Below the pieces are notes generated by a model. The model was not told the DNA's origin. It saw nothing but the letters and a program-made list of their open reading frames with translations, and searched no databases. DNA of 64,000 nt from Seohaeicola saemankumensis (GTDB taxonomy: Bacteria > Pseudomonadota > Alphaproteobacteria > Rhodobacterales > Rhodobacteraceae): assembly GCF_021021435.1 (NCBI RefSeq), contig NZ_JAINWI010000015.1:124001-188000 (forward strand). The letters are read 5' to 3'. This document shows, piece by piece, positions 19,089 through 28,459 of this stretch. Numbering within the stretch: the stretch's first letter is position 1; every line of letters starts with the position of its first letter. The position numbers and the translations under genes are program-made.

Positions 19089-19622
19089 ATGTTACCAAAG
19101 CTGACCCTTGTGCTGGGAGGCGCTGCCTCGGGCAAATCGGCTTGGGCGGAACAGCTTGTACTGCAAACGCTTCTGCAGCCCGTTTATCTGGCCACAGCAC
19201 AGGCTTGGGATGCTGAAATGCAGGCCAAAATTACCCGTCATCGCGAGACCCGCGGGACCGGCTGGCTAACTGTCGAAGCACCGCTTGACCTGCTGCCTGC
19301 GTTGCAGGCAGCCCGCATTGATCAGACCGTGTTGCTGGATTGTGCGACACTTTGGCTGAGCAATCATCTGCTGGCCGAAAGCGATCTTGATAAGCAATCC
19401 GCGTCTCTGCTTGAGGCTTTGGAAGTTTGCGCGGCCCCAGTAGTGGTTGTCAGCAACGAGGTTGGCGCAGGTATCGTGCCCGACAACGCGCTGGCACGAC
19501 GTTTTCGCCAAGCGCAGGGAGAGTTGAACCAGCGGTTGGCGTCACAGGCAGGTCTGGTGGTGGCCGTCATGGCAGGGCTTCCGCTGGTGCTGAAGGGCCA
19601 GATACCACAGGCAAAATCATGA
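19089..19622 (+). CDS. cobU: Adenosylcobinamide kinase / adenosylcobinamide-phosphate guanylyltransferase
   Basis: 177 residues from the ATG at 19089; a longer open frame runs back through rpoH antisense and is not real. CobU/CobP phosphorylates adenosylcobinamide and transfers GMP to give AdoCbi-GDP in late cobalamin assembly. The P-loop GGAASGKS is at the N-terminus, and VVSNEVGAGIVP is the other family hallmark. It overlaps the next gene by 4 bases (ATGA). No other cobalamin gene is certain nearby. Confidence 0.93.
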   Translation: MLPKLTLVLGGAASGKSAWAEQLVLQTLLQPVYLATAQAWDAEMQAKITRHRETRGTGWLTVEAPLDLLPALQAARIDQTVLLDCATLWLSNHLLAESDLDKQSASLLEALEVCAAPVVVVSNEVGAGIVPDNALARRFRQAQGELNQRLASQAGLVVAVMAGLPLVLKGQIPQAKS

Positions 19623-20191
19623 GCCGCTTTTTCTGGGTCCGCCACGGGCCGACCCATGCGAAATCCATGGTCGGTTGGTCCGATCTGCCTGCCGATCTGT
19701 CCGACAGCGCGCAACTGGAACGCCTGTCGACCTTGTTACCGCAGAAGGCAGTAGTGATCTCCTCGGATCTGGTGCGCGCCAGTGCGACTGCGGACGCTAT
19801 TGCCGGACAGCGGCAACGCCTGCCGCATGATCCGGAATTGCGCGAGATCCATTTCGGCGCGTGGGAGCTGGCGCGTTTCGACGAGGTCGAGGATCAGGCA
19901 AGGCTGCACGCCTATTGGGACGAGCCCGGTGATATCCGACCGCCCGGTGGCGAAAGCTGGCACGAGGTCACGGCGCGGGTAGACCGCGCCGTCAACCGCC
20001 TGCTGGCGGCCCATCCGACGCAGGATATCGTGGTGGTGGCGCATTTCGGTGTGATCCTGACTCAGTTGCAAAAAGCTCTGGGAATCGGCGCCTACGAGGC
20101 TTTCTCGCACCGGATCGACAACCTGTCGGTAACCGAACTGCATCACGCGGATGATGGATGGCAGATCCTGCGAATTAACCACCTGCCCTGA
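19619..20191 (+). CDS. Histidine phosphatase family protein (possible alpha-ribazole phosphatase)
   Basis: 190 residues from the ATG overlapping the cobU stop. The phosphohistidine motif WVRHGPTHA is at the N-terminus, with the second catalytic His in VVVAHFGVIL. The family includes CobC, which dephosphorylates alpha-ribazole phosphate in cobalamin synthesis, and translational coupling to cobU supports that role. Phosphoglycerate mutase-like phosphatases of other specificity look alike, so the substrate is inference. Confidence 0.8.
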   Translation: MSRFFWVRHGPTHAKSMVGWSDLPADLSDSAQLERLSTLLPQKAVVISSDLVRASATADAIAGQRQRLPHDPELREIHFGAWELARFDEVEDQARLHAYWDEPGDIRPPGGESWHEVTARVDRAVNRLLAAHPTQDIVVVAHFGVILTQLQKALGIGAYEAFSHRIDNLSVTELHHADDGWQILRINHLP

Positions 20192-20206
20192 CAGATTGCA
20201 AGAATG

Positions 20207-20273
20207 CGGGGGCTGGTCTGCCCCCCGATGTCCCTGCGGGACACCCCCAGGATATTTGCCGCAAGAAGAAGCC
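20207..20273 (+). repeat. Dispersed intergenic repeat, full copy with hairpins
   Basis: GC-rich element after the phosphatase gene. It has two hairpins (GGGGG-N8-CCCCC at 20208-20225, and GTCCC-TGC-GGGAC), then the conserved core GGATATTTGCCGCAAGAAG at 20250-20268. Similar cores occur at 30021-30041 (minus) and 37475-37498 (plus). The first hairpin may terminate the cobU operon. Confidence 0.6.
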
Positions 20274-20347
20274 TGCCCTGTATTTGTTAACATTTCTGAA
20301 AGCTGTGCAGCCTAATCATTAACCCTGTTGCAATCCGGGAGCGGGAC

Positions 20348-21868
20348 ATGGTGGCGCGCGCCTATACGGTGGCTTTCGAAGGTGTGTCGGCCCGCACTGT
20401 CGAAGTGCAATGCGCGGTCACGCCCGGACTGCCCGCCTTTTCGGTCGTGGGTCTGCCCGACAAGGCCGTGAGCGAGGCACGCGACCGCGTGCGCGCCGCG
20501 CTGAGCGCGATGGGCATTGCCTTGCCCAGCAAAAGGATAACGATCAATCTATCGCCCGCCGATCTGCCCAAGGAAGGCAGCCATTTTGATTTGCCGATTG
20601 CGCTGGCGCTTATGGCCGCTTTGGAAATCGTGCCACCGGATGCTGTGGAGCGGACAACCGCACTGGGAGAGTTGTCTCTGGATGGCTCGCTCATCGGTGT
20701 GCTGGGCGCATTGCCTGCGGCGATGACCGCTGCGGAAGAAGACCGCATCCTGCTTTGTCCGCGCGCATCTGGGGCCGAGGCCGCGTGGGTCGGGGCTTGT
20801 CAGGTCATCGCAGCGGGGTCGTTGATGGATGTGGTGCGCCACTACACCGGACAGTCGCCGATTGCTCCCGCTGACCCCGGAGAGGTCAGGTCCGACAGCG
20901 GTACGCGCTGTCTGCGCGACGTGAAAGGTCAGGAACGGGCCAAACGAGCGCTGGAAATTGCCGCGGCCGGACGCCATCATCTGCTGATGATCGGCACGCC
21001 GGGATCGGGCAAGTCCATGCTGGCCGCCCGCATACCCGGTATCCTGCCGCCCCTGACCGCGGTCGAGGCGTTGGAAACCTCGATGATCCATTCACTGGCT
21101 GGCCTTCTGGATGAAGGCGGCATTTCCCGCGCACGTCCGTTTCGCGAACCTCATCACACGGCCTCGATGGCGGCGATCGTGGGCGGAGGACGCAGCGCCA
21201 AACCTGGCGAGATCAGTCTGGCGCATAATGGGGTGCTGTTCATGGACGAGTTTCCCGAGTTTCCACGCGGGGTGCTGGAAACGCTGCGGCAACCGGTCGA
21301 GACAGGCGAAGTGATGGTAGCGCGCGCCAATGCCCATGTGAGATATCCCTGCCGGTTCATGCTTGTTGCTGCGGCAAACCCCTGCAAATGCGGCTATCTG
21401 ACCGATCCGGCCCGCGCCTGCACCCGTGCGCCGGTCTGTGGCGAAGACTATATCGGGCGCATCAGCGGGCCTTTGATGGACCGCTTCGACTTGCGCGTCG
21501 AGGTGCCGCCGGTCGCGTATACCGATCTGGACCTGCCCGCATCGGGTGACAGTTCCGACTGTGTGGCCCTGCGGGTTGCTGCAGCAAGGGAGATACAGGC
21601 CGCGCGGTTCAAGACTGGCGAGGGGATGCGCCTTAATGCGGATGCCGAAGGTGCTGTTCTGGACAATATCGCTACGCCAGACGCGGCCGGACGCGCCTTG
21701 TTGGGGCGGGTGGCCGAACGTTTCGGCTTGACCGCACGGGGCTATCACCGCGTTTTGCGTGTCGCGCGCACCATCGCGGATCTGGCGGGCAGTGACAGCG
21801 TGACAAGCTACCATATCGCCGAGGCTGTCAGCTACCGTCTGGTGGGGATCAAGGAAGGTGGACCCTGA
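20348..21868 (+). CDS. yifB: YifB/ComM family AAA ATPase (Mg chelatase-like)
   Basis: 506 residues. An N-terminal Lon-protease-like domain (FSVVGLPDKAVSEARDRVRA) is followed by a Mg-chelatase AAA module with Walker A GTPGSGKSMLA, Walker B VLFMDEFPEF and a C-terminal Mg-chelatase domain. The CKCG..C..C cluster after the ATPase core is a possible zinc site. ComM homologues are helicases promoting branch migration during natural transformation; YifB function elsewhere is less clear. It ends against the convergent gshB with no gap. Confidence 0.9.
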   Translation: MVARAYTVAFEGVSARTVEVQCAVTPGLPAFSVVGLPDKAVSEARDRVRAALSAMGIALPSKRITINLSPADLPKEGSHFDLPIALALMAALEIVPPDAVERTTALGELSLDGSLIGVLGALPAAMTAAEEDRILLCPRASGAEAAWVGACQVIAAGSLMDVVRHYTGQSPIAPADPGEVRSDSGTRCLRDVKGQERAKRALEIAAAGRHHLLMIGTPGSGKSMLAARIPGILPPLTAVEALETSMIHSLAGLLDEGGISRARPFREPHHTASMAAIVGGGRSAKPGEISLAHNGVLFMDEFPEFPRGVLETLRQPVETGEVMVARANAHVRYPCRFMLVAAANPCKCGYLTDPARACTRAPVCGEDYIGRISGPLMDRFDLRVEVPPVAYTDLDLPASGDSSDCVALRVAAAREIQAARFKTGEGMRLNADAEGAVLDNIATPDAAGRALLGRVAERFGLTARGYHRVLRVARTIADLAGSDSVTSYHIAEAVSYRLVGIKEGGP

Positions 21869-22804
21869 TCAAGCGCGCTTTGCCTCGATGTTTTCCCAGA
21901 TTTTTGCTGCGATATTGACCCCGTCGAACCGCTCCAGTTCCTGCACACCTGTGGGCGAGGTGACATTGATCTCGGTCAGCCAGTCGCCAATCACATCAAT
22001 GCCCACGAAGACCTGTCCTTTTTCCCGCAGAACCGGACCGATGCGGGCGCAAATCTCCAGATCGCGGGGGGTCAGGTCCACTTTCTCGGGCCGGCCACCG
22101 ACATGCATGTTCGAACGTGTCTCGCCCGCCGCTGGGACACGGTTGATCGCGCCTACAGCCTCGCCATCGACAAGGATCACACGCTTGTCTCCTTTGCTCA
22201 CGGCTGGCAGATATTTCTGTACAATCAAAGGCTCTCGGCTGAAGCCGGTGAACAGTTCATACAGCGAAGACAGATTTCGGTCATCCGCAGTCAGACGAAA
22301 AACACCGGCGCCGCCATTCCCATAGAGCGGCTTGAGGATCACATCGCCATGCCGGTCCTTGAATGCGCGGATCGTGGCCAGATCGCGCGCCACGGTCGTG
22401 GGCGGCGTCAGATCGGGGAAGTTCAGGACCAGCAGTTTTTCAGGCGAGTTGCGAACCCAGAATGGATCGTTGACCACAAGTGTTTTGGGATGGATGCGGT
22501 CCAGCAGATGGGTGGTGGTGATGTAGAACATGTCGAAAGGAGGGTCCTGACGCAGCCAGACCACATCGAATTCGGACAGATCCACCTCTGCCTCGTCACC
22601 CAAATGATAATGATCTCCCTGCACGCGCTGCACAGTCACCGGCCATCCCCGCGCGGTCACGCGCCCCTCCTGATAGGCAAGGCGGTCAGGTGTGTAGTAG
22701 AACATCTCGTGCCCGCGCGCCTGAGCTTCTTCCATGAGACGAAAGGTCGTGTCGGCATTGATATTGATCGGCCCGATCGGGTCCATCTGAAAGGCGATTT
22801 TCAT
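21869..22804 (-). CDS. gshB: Glutathione synthetase
   Basis: 311 residues, ATP-grasp enzyme joining gamma-glutamylcysteine and glycine. Family blocks visible are [20 protein letters not shown] at the start, [14 protein letters not shown] (ATP-grasp loop), and the metal and substrate region [18 protein letters not shown] near the C-terminus. The gene is convergent with yifB. A weak minus-strand hairpin and 110 bases separate it from the yraN gene downstream of rsmI, so it likely has its own promoter. Confidence 0.96.
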   Translation of the reverse strand: MKIAFQMDPIGPININADTTFRLMEEAQARGHEMFYYTPDRLAYQEGRVTARGWPVTVQRVQGDHYHLGDEAEVDLSEFDVVWLRQDPPFDMFYITTTHLLDRIHPKTLVVNDPFWVRNSPEKLLVLNFPDLTPPTTVARDLATIRAFKDRHGDVILKPLYGNGGAGVFRLTADDRNLSSLYELFTGFSREPLIVQKYLPAVSKGDKRVILVDGEAVGAINRVPAAGETRSNMHVGGRPEKVDLTPRDLEICARIGPVLREKGQVFVGIDVIGDWLTEINVTSPTGVQELERFDGVNIAAKIWENIEAKRA

Positions 22805-22866
22805 GTCCGGCTCCGCTAAAGGTTTGCCCTTACATGGCCCAACAGGAAGAGCGAGACAATCACAAA

Positions 22867-22886
22867 GGCAGATATTGGCATCTGCC
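22867..22886 (-). terminator. Hairpin downstream of yraN
   Basis: GGCAGAT-N6-ATCTGCC, a perfect 7-base stem, about 30 bases after the yraN stop when read on the minus strand and followed only by CTTTGTG. It is a weak terminator candidate. Confidence 0.4.
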
Positions 22887-22914
22887 GTTCCATCACCGAA
22901 CCATGGCCTGCGCC

Positions 22915-23391
22915 TCAGTCATTCTCACCAAACGCGTTCTCGAGGATCTCCAGCGCCCCGATATCATTGACCATGGCCAGATCGAACCGCATGTCGGTCA
23001 GTTGTCCGGAAACGGTCCGCCCCAGAAACTCGGTCGCGGCCAGCATGATCCGACGCCGCTGTGCCGACCCCAAAGACAGCAAGGCAGTTTCGAAGCAGCG
23101 GCTTTTCTTGACCTCGACAAAAACAATAGCCGCACCGTCGGCGAAAATCAGATCGATTTCCGCCCGCGCACCACGCCAGCGTCTGGCCAGAAGGGACAAC
23201 CCGCGTGCTATATAATGGCGTTCCACGGTGCCTTCCGCTGCCAGACCTGCCAGATAGGAGGTCTGCCCCCGCACTTGGCGCGTCTTGGCAAGACCGGATG
23301 ACGCGCGAGCGTTGTCCACTGGGGGCGGCAAAGGCAGATCGAGTTGTGCCGCCTGAAGAAGGGCTATTCGAGGGTCGAACCACGCTGTCAT
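22915..23391 (-). CDS. yraN: YraN family (UPF0102) endonuclease-fold protein
   Basis: 158 residues with the restriction-endonuclease-like core of the UPF0102 family: [16 protein letters not shown], then the catalytic-type [21 protein letters not shown], where the D and ExK residues match a PD-(D/E)xK nuclease. The cellular role is not established. It overlaps rsmI by 4 bases, a conserved pairing in proteobacteria. The ~40 residues before the domain are longer than usual, so a later start cannot be excluded. Confidence 0.85.
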   Translation of the reverse strand: MTAWFDPRIALLQAAQLDLPLPPPVDNARASSGLAKTRQVRGQTSYLAGLAAEGTVERHYIARGLSLLARRWRGARAEIDLIFADGAAIVFVEVKKSRCFETALLSLGSAQRRRIMLAATEFLGRTVSGQLTDMRFDLAMVNDIGALEILENAFGEND

Positions 23392-24251
23392 TCTTTCTGC
23401 TCCAATTTCAAGGCCATCTGGTAGACTTGGCGTCGTGGTAGACCCGTGCTTGCCGAAACAGCATCCGCCGCATCCCTCACAGACTGACGAGTCAATGCCT
23501 CTTTGATCAACTCTTCTAGATCAACTTCGTTAATACTCTCCGAAGACTTTCGGGAAATCAGCACGACAATCTCGCCTTTCAGCGTCCTTGCTGCGCAGGT
23601 CTCGGCCAGATCTGCCAACGTTCCGGGGATCACCTCCTCGAATTTCTTGGTCAGTTCGCGGCAGATCGCCGCCTGCCGGTCGGCTCCCAGAACCTCGGCG
23701 CAGTCGCGCAACATCGCGCCAATGCGCTTGGGCGATTCGTAGAAAACGAGAGTTCCGGGAATATCGGCATAGCCGCGCAGCGCGGTTTTCCGCTGACCCG
23801 AGCTATTGGGTAGAAAGCCTGCGAAAAAGAAGCGATCGGTCGGCAAGCCGCCGACGGTCAGGGCTGTGACCACGGCGGATGCCCCGGGGGCCGAGGTGAC
23901 AGGATGGCCGGCCTCGCGGGCGGCGCGGGCCAGATCGAAACCGGGATCTGCCACCATCGGCGTGCCGGCTTCAGACGCATAGGCCATCGTCAAACCCTGC
24001 TCCAGCAGGCCCAACAGACGCGGACGCATCTGGGCGCCATTATGGTCGTGATAGGACAGAACCTGACGGTCCCCCAGCGGAACACCGTGAATCTCCATCA
24101 ACTTTCGCAGTGTTCTTGTATCTTCGGCCACCAGAACATCCGCGTTTGCAAGGATATCAAGAGCCCGCAGAGTGATATCGCGTGCACTGCCGATAGGCGT
24201 GGCGACCAGGTAGAGGCCGGGCGAGAGTTTGACCGCTTTCGGATTCAACAC
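23388..24251 (-). CDS. rsmI: 16S rRNA (cytidine(1402)-2'-O)-methyltransferase
   Basis: 287 residues of the tetrapyrrole-methylase fold. RsmI uses SAM to 2'-O-methylate C1402 in the ribosomal P site. Family signatures are LYLVATPIGSARDITLRALD at the N-terminus, VLVAEDTRTLRKLM, and VADPGFDLARAAREAGHPV. It is divergent from the LpoA-like gene, an arrangement common in proteobacteria, and is followed by yraN. Confidence 0.95.
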   Translation of the reverse strand: MLNPKAVKLSPGLYLVATPIGSARDITLRALDILANADVLVAEDTRTLRKLMEIHGVPLGDRQVLSYHDHNGAQMRPRLLGLLEQGLTMAYASEAGTPMVADPGFDLARAAREAGHPVTSAPGASAVVTALTVGGLPTDRFFFAGFLPNSSGQRKTALRGYADIPGTLVFYESPKRIGAMLRDCAEVLGADRQAAICRELTKKFEEVIPGTLADLAETCAARTLKGEIVVLISRKSSESINEVDLEELIKEALTRQSVRDAADAVSASTGLPRRQVYQMALKLEQKE

Positions 24252-24334
24252 TGGACCCTCCCTGCATGGTGTCTATTATCCCTCTTCGTGCCGGTGGCCC
24301 AAAATACCGCCGAAGTCGAGGGAGAAGTCTTGCC

Positions 24335-25594
24335 ATGTTTGCCTTTCTGTTACCCGCTCGCAAGGCGTTAGGCCACGTCGGTCGTGAATGCCTTTCTTCT
24401 GCACTCGCAAGACTTGCTCCGGCGATCCGCCCTCTGCAGTCTTCCCGACGGGGGGTTTTTACCATAGCGGCCTTGGGCGCGCTGGCAGCTTGTGAACCGA
24501 TTGACACCTCGCTGGACCGTGCTGCGCCCGCCATAGACAATTCGGCGCCGGTAGCCGTTGCGTTGCTGGTGCCGCGCGGATCGGCCAATGCCAGTGACGA
24601 GGTACTGGCCCGCGCGCTGGAGAATGCAGCGCGACTGGCGATTGCGGATCTGGGGGATGTAGCTATCGACCTGCGCGTCTATGGAACCGCAGGATCAGCA
24701 GCGACAGCGCAGCAGGTTGCCCTGCAAGCCGTGTCGGACGGGGCAAAGATCATTCTTGGTCCGGTTTACGCCGAGAACGCGAATGCGGCCGCCGTCGTCG
24801 TGGCGTCCAGCGGTGTGAACGTGCTCGCTTTCTCGAACAACACCTCCATCGCAGGCGGCAACCTTTTCATCCTTGGCCCGACCTTCGACAATACGGCGGA
24901 TCGGCTGACCCGTTACGCGGTGCGCCAGAACAAGGGCCGCACCGTCGTGGTCTATTCCGAGGACGTGGCGGGGCGCGCGGGGCTTGCGGCAATCGAAGGC
25001 GCATTGGCGCGCAACGGTGGCACAGCAGTCGGTGCCATCAGTCACGAGTTTTCGCAAAACGGCGTGATGCAGGCCGTGCCCCAGATCGTCAGCGCCGTGC
25101 GCAGCGGCTCTGCCGAATCTATTTTCATGACCGCCGACACCGCAGGCGCACTGCCCCTGCTGACGCAGCTCCTGCCCGAGGCAGGCGTATCGCCAGCGAC
25201 AACGCAATATATCGGTCTGACGCGTTGGGATATCCCCAGCCAAACAACCGATCTGCCCGGCGTTCAGGGCGGCTGGTTCGCCTTGCCTGACCCCGAGATG
25301 TCTGCCCGTTTCCGCAGCCGCTATTCCGCGGCATATGGCGAGTCTCCGCATCCGATCGGCGGTCTGGCCTATGACGGGATCGCCGCAATCGGTGCGCTGG
25401 TCAGTTCCGGCCGAAGCGATGCGCTAAGCCGTGCATCCCTGACCCAGAGTGCCGGGTTTCAGGGTGTGAACGGCATTTTCCGTCTGCGCACAGATGGAAC
25501 AAATGAACGTGGGCTGGCCGTGGCCCAGATCCGTGACAGACAGGTGGTTGTAATTGACCCTGCCCCAAGAGCCTTTGGCGGTGCCGGATTCTGA
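24335..25594 (+). CDS. Penicillin-binding protein activator (LpoA-like lipoprotein)
   Basis: About 419 residues from the ATG at 24335, chosen for its GAGGGAGAAG ribosome site; another in-frame ATG lies at 24266. A lipobox LAAC puts the lipidated Cys at residue 53, so the signal has an unusually long N-region. The mature part is a type I periplasmic binding-protein fold (ILGPVYAENANAAAVVVAS) as in LpoA, the outer-membrane activator of PBP1A, here without the TPR domain. It is divergent from rsmI and overlaps the proposed glnD start. Confidence 0.8.
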   Translation: MFAFLLPARKALGHVGRECLSSALARLAPAIRPLQSSRRGVFTIAALGALAACEPIDTSLDRAAPAIDNSAPVAVALLVPRGSANASDEVLARALENAARLAIADLGDVAIDLRVYGTAGSAATAQQVALQAVSDGAKIILGPVYAENANAAAVVVASSGVNVLAFSNNTSIAGGNLFILGPTFDNTADRLTRYAVRQNKGRTVVVYSEDVAGRAGLAAIEGALARNGGTAVGAISHEFSQNGVMQAVPQIVSAVRSGSAESIFMTADTAGALPLLTQLLPEAGVSPATTQYIGLTRWDIPSQTTDLPGVQGGWFALPDPEMSARFRSRYSAAYGESPHPIGGLAYDGIAAIGALVSSGRSDALSRASLTQSAGFQGVNGIFRLRTDGTNERGLAVAQIRDRQVVVIDPAPRAFGGAGF

Positions 25595-28376
25595 TCCGGC
25601 ACTGACCACCTATCCCCTTCAACTGCCGCAGGCGCCGGACAACATGATTTGTCCGGCGGCGTGTATTTTTGATGCCCGTGCGATCGCCAAAGCGCTGGAT
25701 GCGGCCACCTCGGGGCTGGCGCCGGCACAGATGCGTGGGGCTGTTGTCCCTGTGCTGACGCAAGCCTTGCAGGACGGGCGTAGCGCGATCGCTGCCGCTT
25801 TCGAACAGCAGCCTTTCGACTCGCGGCCTGCAACACGCGCCTATTGCTGGTTGACGGATTGCATCGTCGCCTGCGCGCAGGATGTCGCGATCCGGCTGAT
25901 CCACCCGCTGGCGCAGCCCTCGCAACATGAACGGATCGCCCTGATCGCGGTCGGCGGCTATGGCCGTGGCGAGATGGCGCCGCAATCGGATGTGGACTTA
26001 CTGTTTCTCAGTCCGACAAGGATTAGCCCATGGGCCGAATCCGTGATCGAAGCGATGCTTTATATCCTGTGGGATCTGCGCCTGAAGGTTGGTCATGCCA
26101 GCCGCACCATCAAGGATTGCCTGCGCCTGGGCGGTGATGATTTCACGATCCGTACCGCTCTTCTGGAACACAGATTTCTGGGCGGCGATGCCGCATTGGC
26201 CGCGGATCTTGACCGGCGGCTGAAGGCAGAACTCTTCAAGGGCACGGCCCGCGAGTTTATCGAGGCAAAACTGTCCGAGCGAGACAGCCGCCACGAGAAA
26301 CAGGGTGGCCAGCGCTATATGGTCGAACCGAATGTCAAGGAAGGCAAAGGCGGGCTGCGCGATCTGCAATCACTGTTCTGGATCGCGAAATACCTGCATG
26401 GCGTTCAAGACCCTGCGGATCTTGTCCGGCTCAAGATGTTCCGCCCCGAAGAATATGCAACTTTCCAGAAAGCCGAAAGCTTTCTCTGGGCAGTGCGCTG
26501 CCATCTGCATCTGATCACCGGACGTCCTGCAGACCAGCTAACCTTCGATCTTCAGGTTCAGGTGGCCGAGAGGACGGGCTATGTCGACAAGGGCGGCAGG
26601 CGCGCGGTCGAGCATTTCATGCAGGACTATTTCCGCCATGCGACATCCGTCGGTGATCTGACGCGGATTTTCCTGACCAAGCTGGAAGCGCTGCACGTCA
26701 AGTCCGGTCCGTTGCTGGAACGGATTTTCCGCCGCATGCCGAAGGTGAAACCCGGATATGTCGTGATCCACAACCGCCTTGCGATCGAGAACGAGACGGC
26801 GTTTCTTAAGGACAAGCTGAACCTGCTACGGCTGTTCGAAGAGGCGCTGAGAACGGGTATGCTGATCCATCCGGATGCGATGCGACTGGTTACCGCAAAC
26901 CTCAATCTGATCGACGACGATCTTCGCAACACCCGCGAGGCGCAGCAGATTTTCATGGATCTGCTGTTGAAACACGGCAATCCGGAACGCGCGCTCAGGC
27001 GAATGAACGAATTGGGGATGCTCGCCGCCTTCATCCCCGAATTTGAACCCATTGTGGCGATGATGCAGTTCAATATGTATCACAGCTATACAGTGGACGA
27101 GCATACCATCCAGTGCATCCGCAACCTGTCCGAGATCGAGCGCGGCAAGCTGGTCGAGGAACTGCCCGTCGCATCAAGCATCCTGCGCGAAGGTGTGAAC
27201 CGCAAGGTGATCTATCTTGCGCTGCTTTTGCACGATATCGGCAAGGGCCGGACCGAGGATCACTCGGTCCTGGGCGCGCAGATCGCGCGCCGCGTGGCAC
27301 CGCGTTTGGGACTGAACAAGGCCGATTCCGAGACCGTCGAATGGCTGGTGCGCTATCATCTTCTGATGTCGGATATGGCGCAGAAACGCGATCTGTCCGA
27401 CCCGCGCACCCTGCGTGATTTCGCCAAGGCGGTGAAGACGCGCAAACGCCTGGATCTTCTGACGGTGCTGACCGTCTGCGATATTCGAGGTGTGGGGCCG
27501 CAGACATGGAATAACTGGAAAGCCATGTTGATCCGCCAGTTGCACCGCGAAACCAGCCGCGCGCTGGAACACGGGCTGGAGGATCTCAACCGCGAACATC
27601 GCGGGGCCGAGGCGAAGGGCGCATTGCGCGAAGCGCTGCGCGACTGGGATGCGGCTGCGCTGAAACTGGAACTGGGGCGGCACTACCCGCCTTACTGGCA
27701 GGGGCTGGATACGCGCACACAAGTGATCTTTGCCACGATGCTGCGTGACCTGCCGGATGACGAAATCCGCATCGACCTTGTCCCTGACGAGGATCGCGAT
27801 GCCACCCGCGCCTGTTTTGCGCTATCCGATCACCCCGGTATATTCTCGCGCCTCGCGGGGGCCTTGGCGCTGGTCGGGGCCAATGTCGTCGACGCGCGCA
27901 CCTATACGTCCAAAGACGGTTTCGCCACGGCAGTGTTCTGGGTGCAAGATGAAACCGGCAGCCCCTATGACGCAACCCGCCTGCCCCGCTTGCGCCAGAT
28001 GATCGACAAGACGCTGCGCGGCGAGGTGGTCACGACCGAGGCGATCAAGAGCCGCGACAAGATCAAGAAACGCGAACGCGCCTTCCGCGTGGCGACCTCG
28101 ATCACCTTCGACAACGAAGGGTCCGAGATCTATACGATTATCGAAGTAGACACCCGCGACCGTCCCGGCTTGTTGTTCGATCTGACCCGGACGCTGGCCA
28201 ATGCCAATGTCTATATCGCCAGCGCCGTGATCGCGACCTATGGCGAACAGGTGGTCGATACCTTCTATGTAAAGGATATGTTCGGGTTGAAATTCCACTC
28301 ATTGGCCAAACAGAAGGCGCTTGAGCGAAAACTGCGCGATGCGATCGAGCAAGGCGCCAAGCGCGCGATTTCCTGA
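25554..28376 (+). CDS. glnD: [Protein-PII] uridylyltransferase / uridylyl-removing enzyme
   Basis: 940 residues from a TTG at 25554; an ATG at 25644 is an alternative start. GlnD senses glutamine and modifies PII proteins. The nucleotidyltransferase domain has GGYGRGEMAPQSDVDLLFL near residue 135, the HD domain has LLHDIGKGRTEDHS near residue 560, and two ACT domains lie at about residues 753-825 and 861-930. The proposed start lies 41 bases inside the end of the LpoA-like gene. murJ follows. Confidence 0.95.
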   Translation: MTLPQEPLAVPDSDPALTTYPLQLPQAPDNMICPAACIFDARAIAKALDAATSGLAPAQMRGAVVPVLTQALQDGRSAIAAAFEQQPFDSRPATRAYCWLTDCIVACAQDVAIRLIHPLAQPSQHERIALIAVGGYGRGEMAPQSDVDLLFLSPTRISPWAESVIEAMLYILWDLRLKVGHASRTIKDCLRLGGDDFTIRTALLEHRFLGGDAALAADLDRRLKAELFKGTAREFIEAKLSERDSRHEKQGGQRYMVEPNVKEGKGGLRDLQSLFWIAKYLHGVQDPADLVRLKMFRPEEYATFQKAESFLWAVRCHLHLITGRPADQLTFDLQVQVAERTGYVDKGGRRAVEHFMQDYFRHATSVGDLTRIFLTKLEALHVKSGPLLERIFRRMPKVKPGYVVIHNRLAIENETAFLKDKLNLLRLFEEALRTGMLIHPDAMRLVTANLNLIDDDLRNTREAQQIFMDLLLKHGNPERALRRMNELGMLAAFIPEFEPIVAMMQFNMYHSYTVDEHTIQCIRNLSEIERGKLVEELPVASSILREGVNRKVIYLALLLHDIGKGRTEDHSVLGAQIARRVAPRLGLNKADSETVEWLVRYHLLMSDMAQKRDLSDPRTLRDFAKAVKTRKRLDLLTVLTVCDIRGVGPQTWNNWKAMLIRQLHRETSRALEHGLEDLNREHRGAEAKGALREALRDWDAAALKLELGRHYPPYWQGLDTRTQVIFATMLRDLPDDEIRIDLVPDEDRDATRACFALSDHPGIFSRLAGALALVGANVVDARTYTSKDGFATAVFWVQDETGSPYDATRLPRLRQMIDKTLRGEVVTTEAIKSRDKIKKRERAFRVATSITFDNEGSEIYTIIEVDTRDRPGLLFDLTRTLANANVYIASAVIATYGEQVVDTFYVKDMFGLKFHSLAKQKALERKLRDAIEQGAKRAIS

Positions 28377-28459
28377 CGCAGAGGGCTGCGCGCGACCCCT
28401 TCCAAGACGCACCTGCTTGGGATAGGTCCGTGGATGATTTGCAGCAAAGGTCGCAGCCC

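Noticed and set aside
24251-24334. Fourth copy of the dispersed intergenic repeat near 24280-24320
   Set aside because: Only a vague resemblance (GGTATTTTGGGCC); too few matches to the core.
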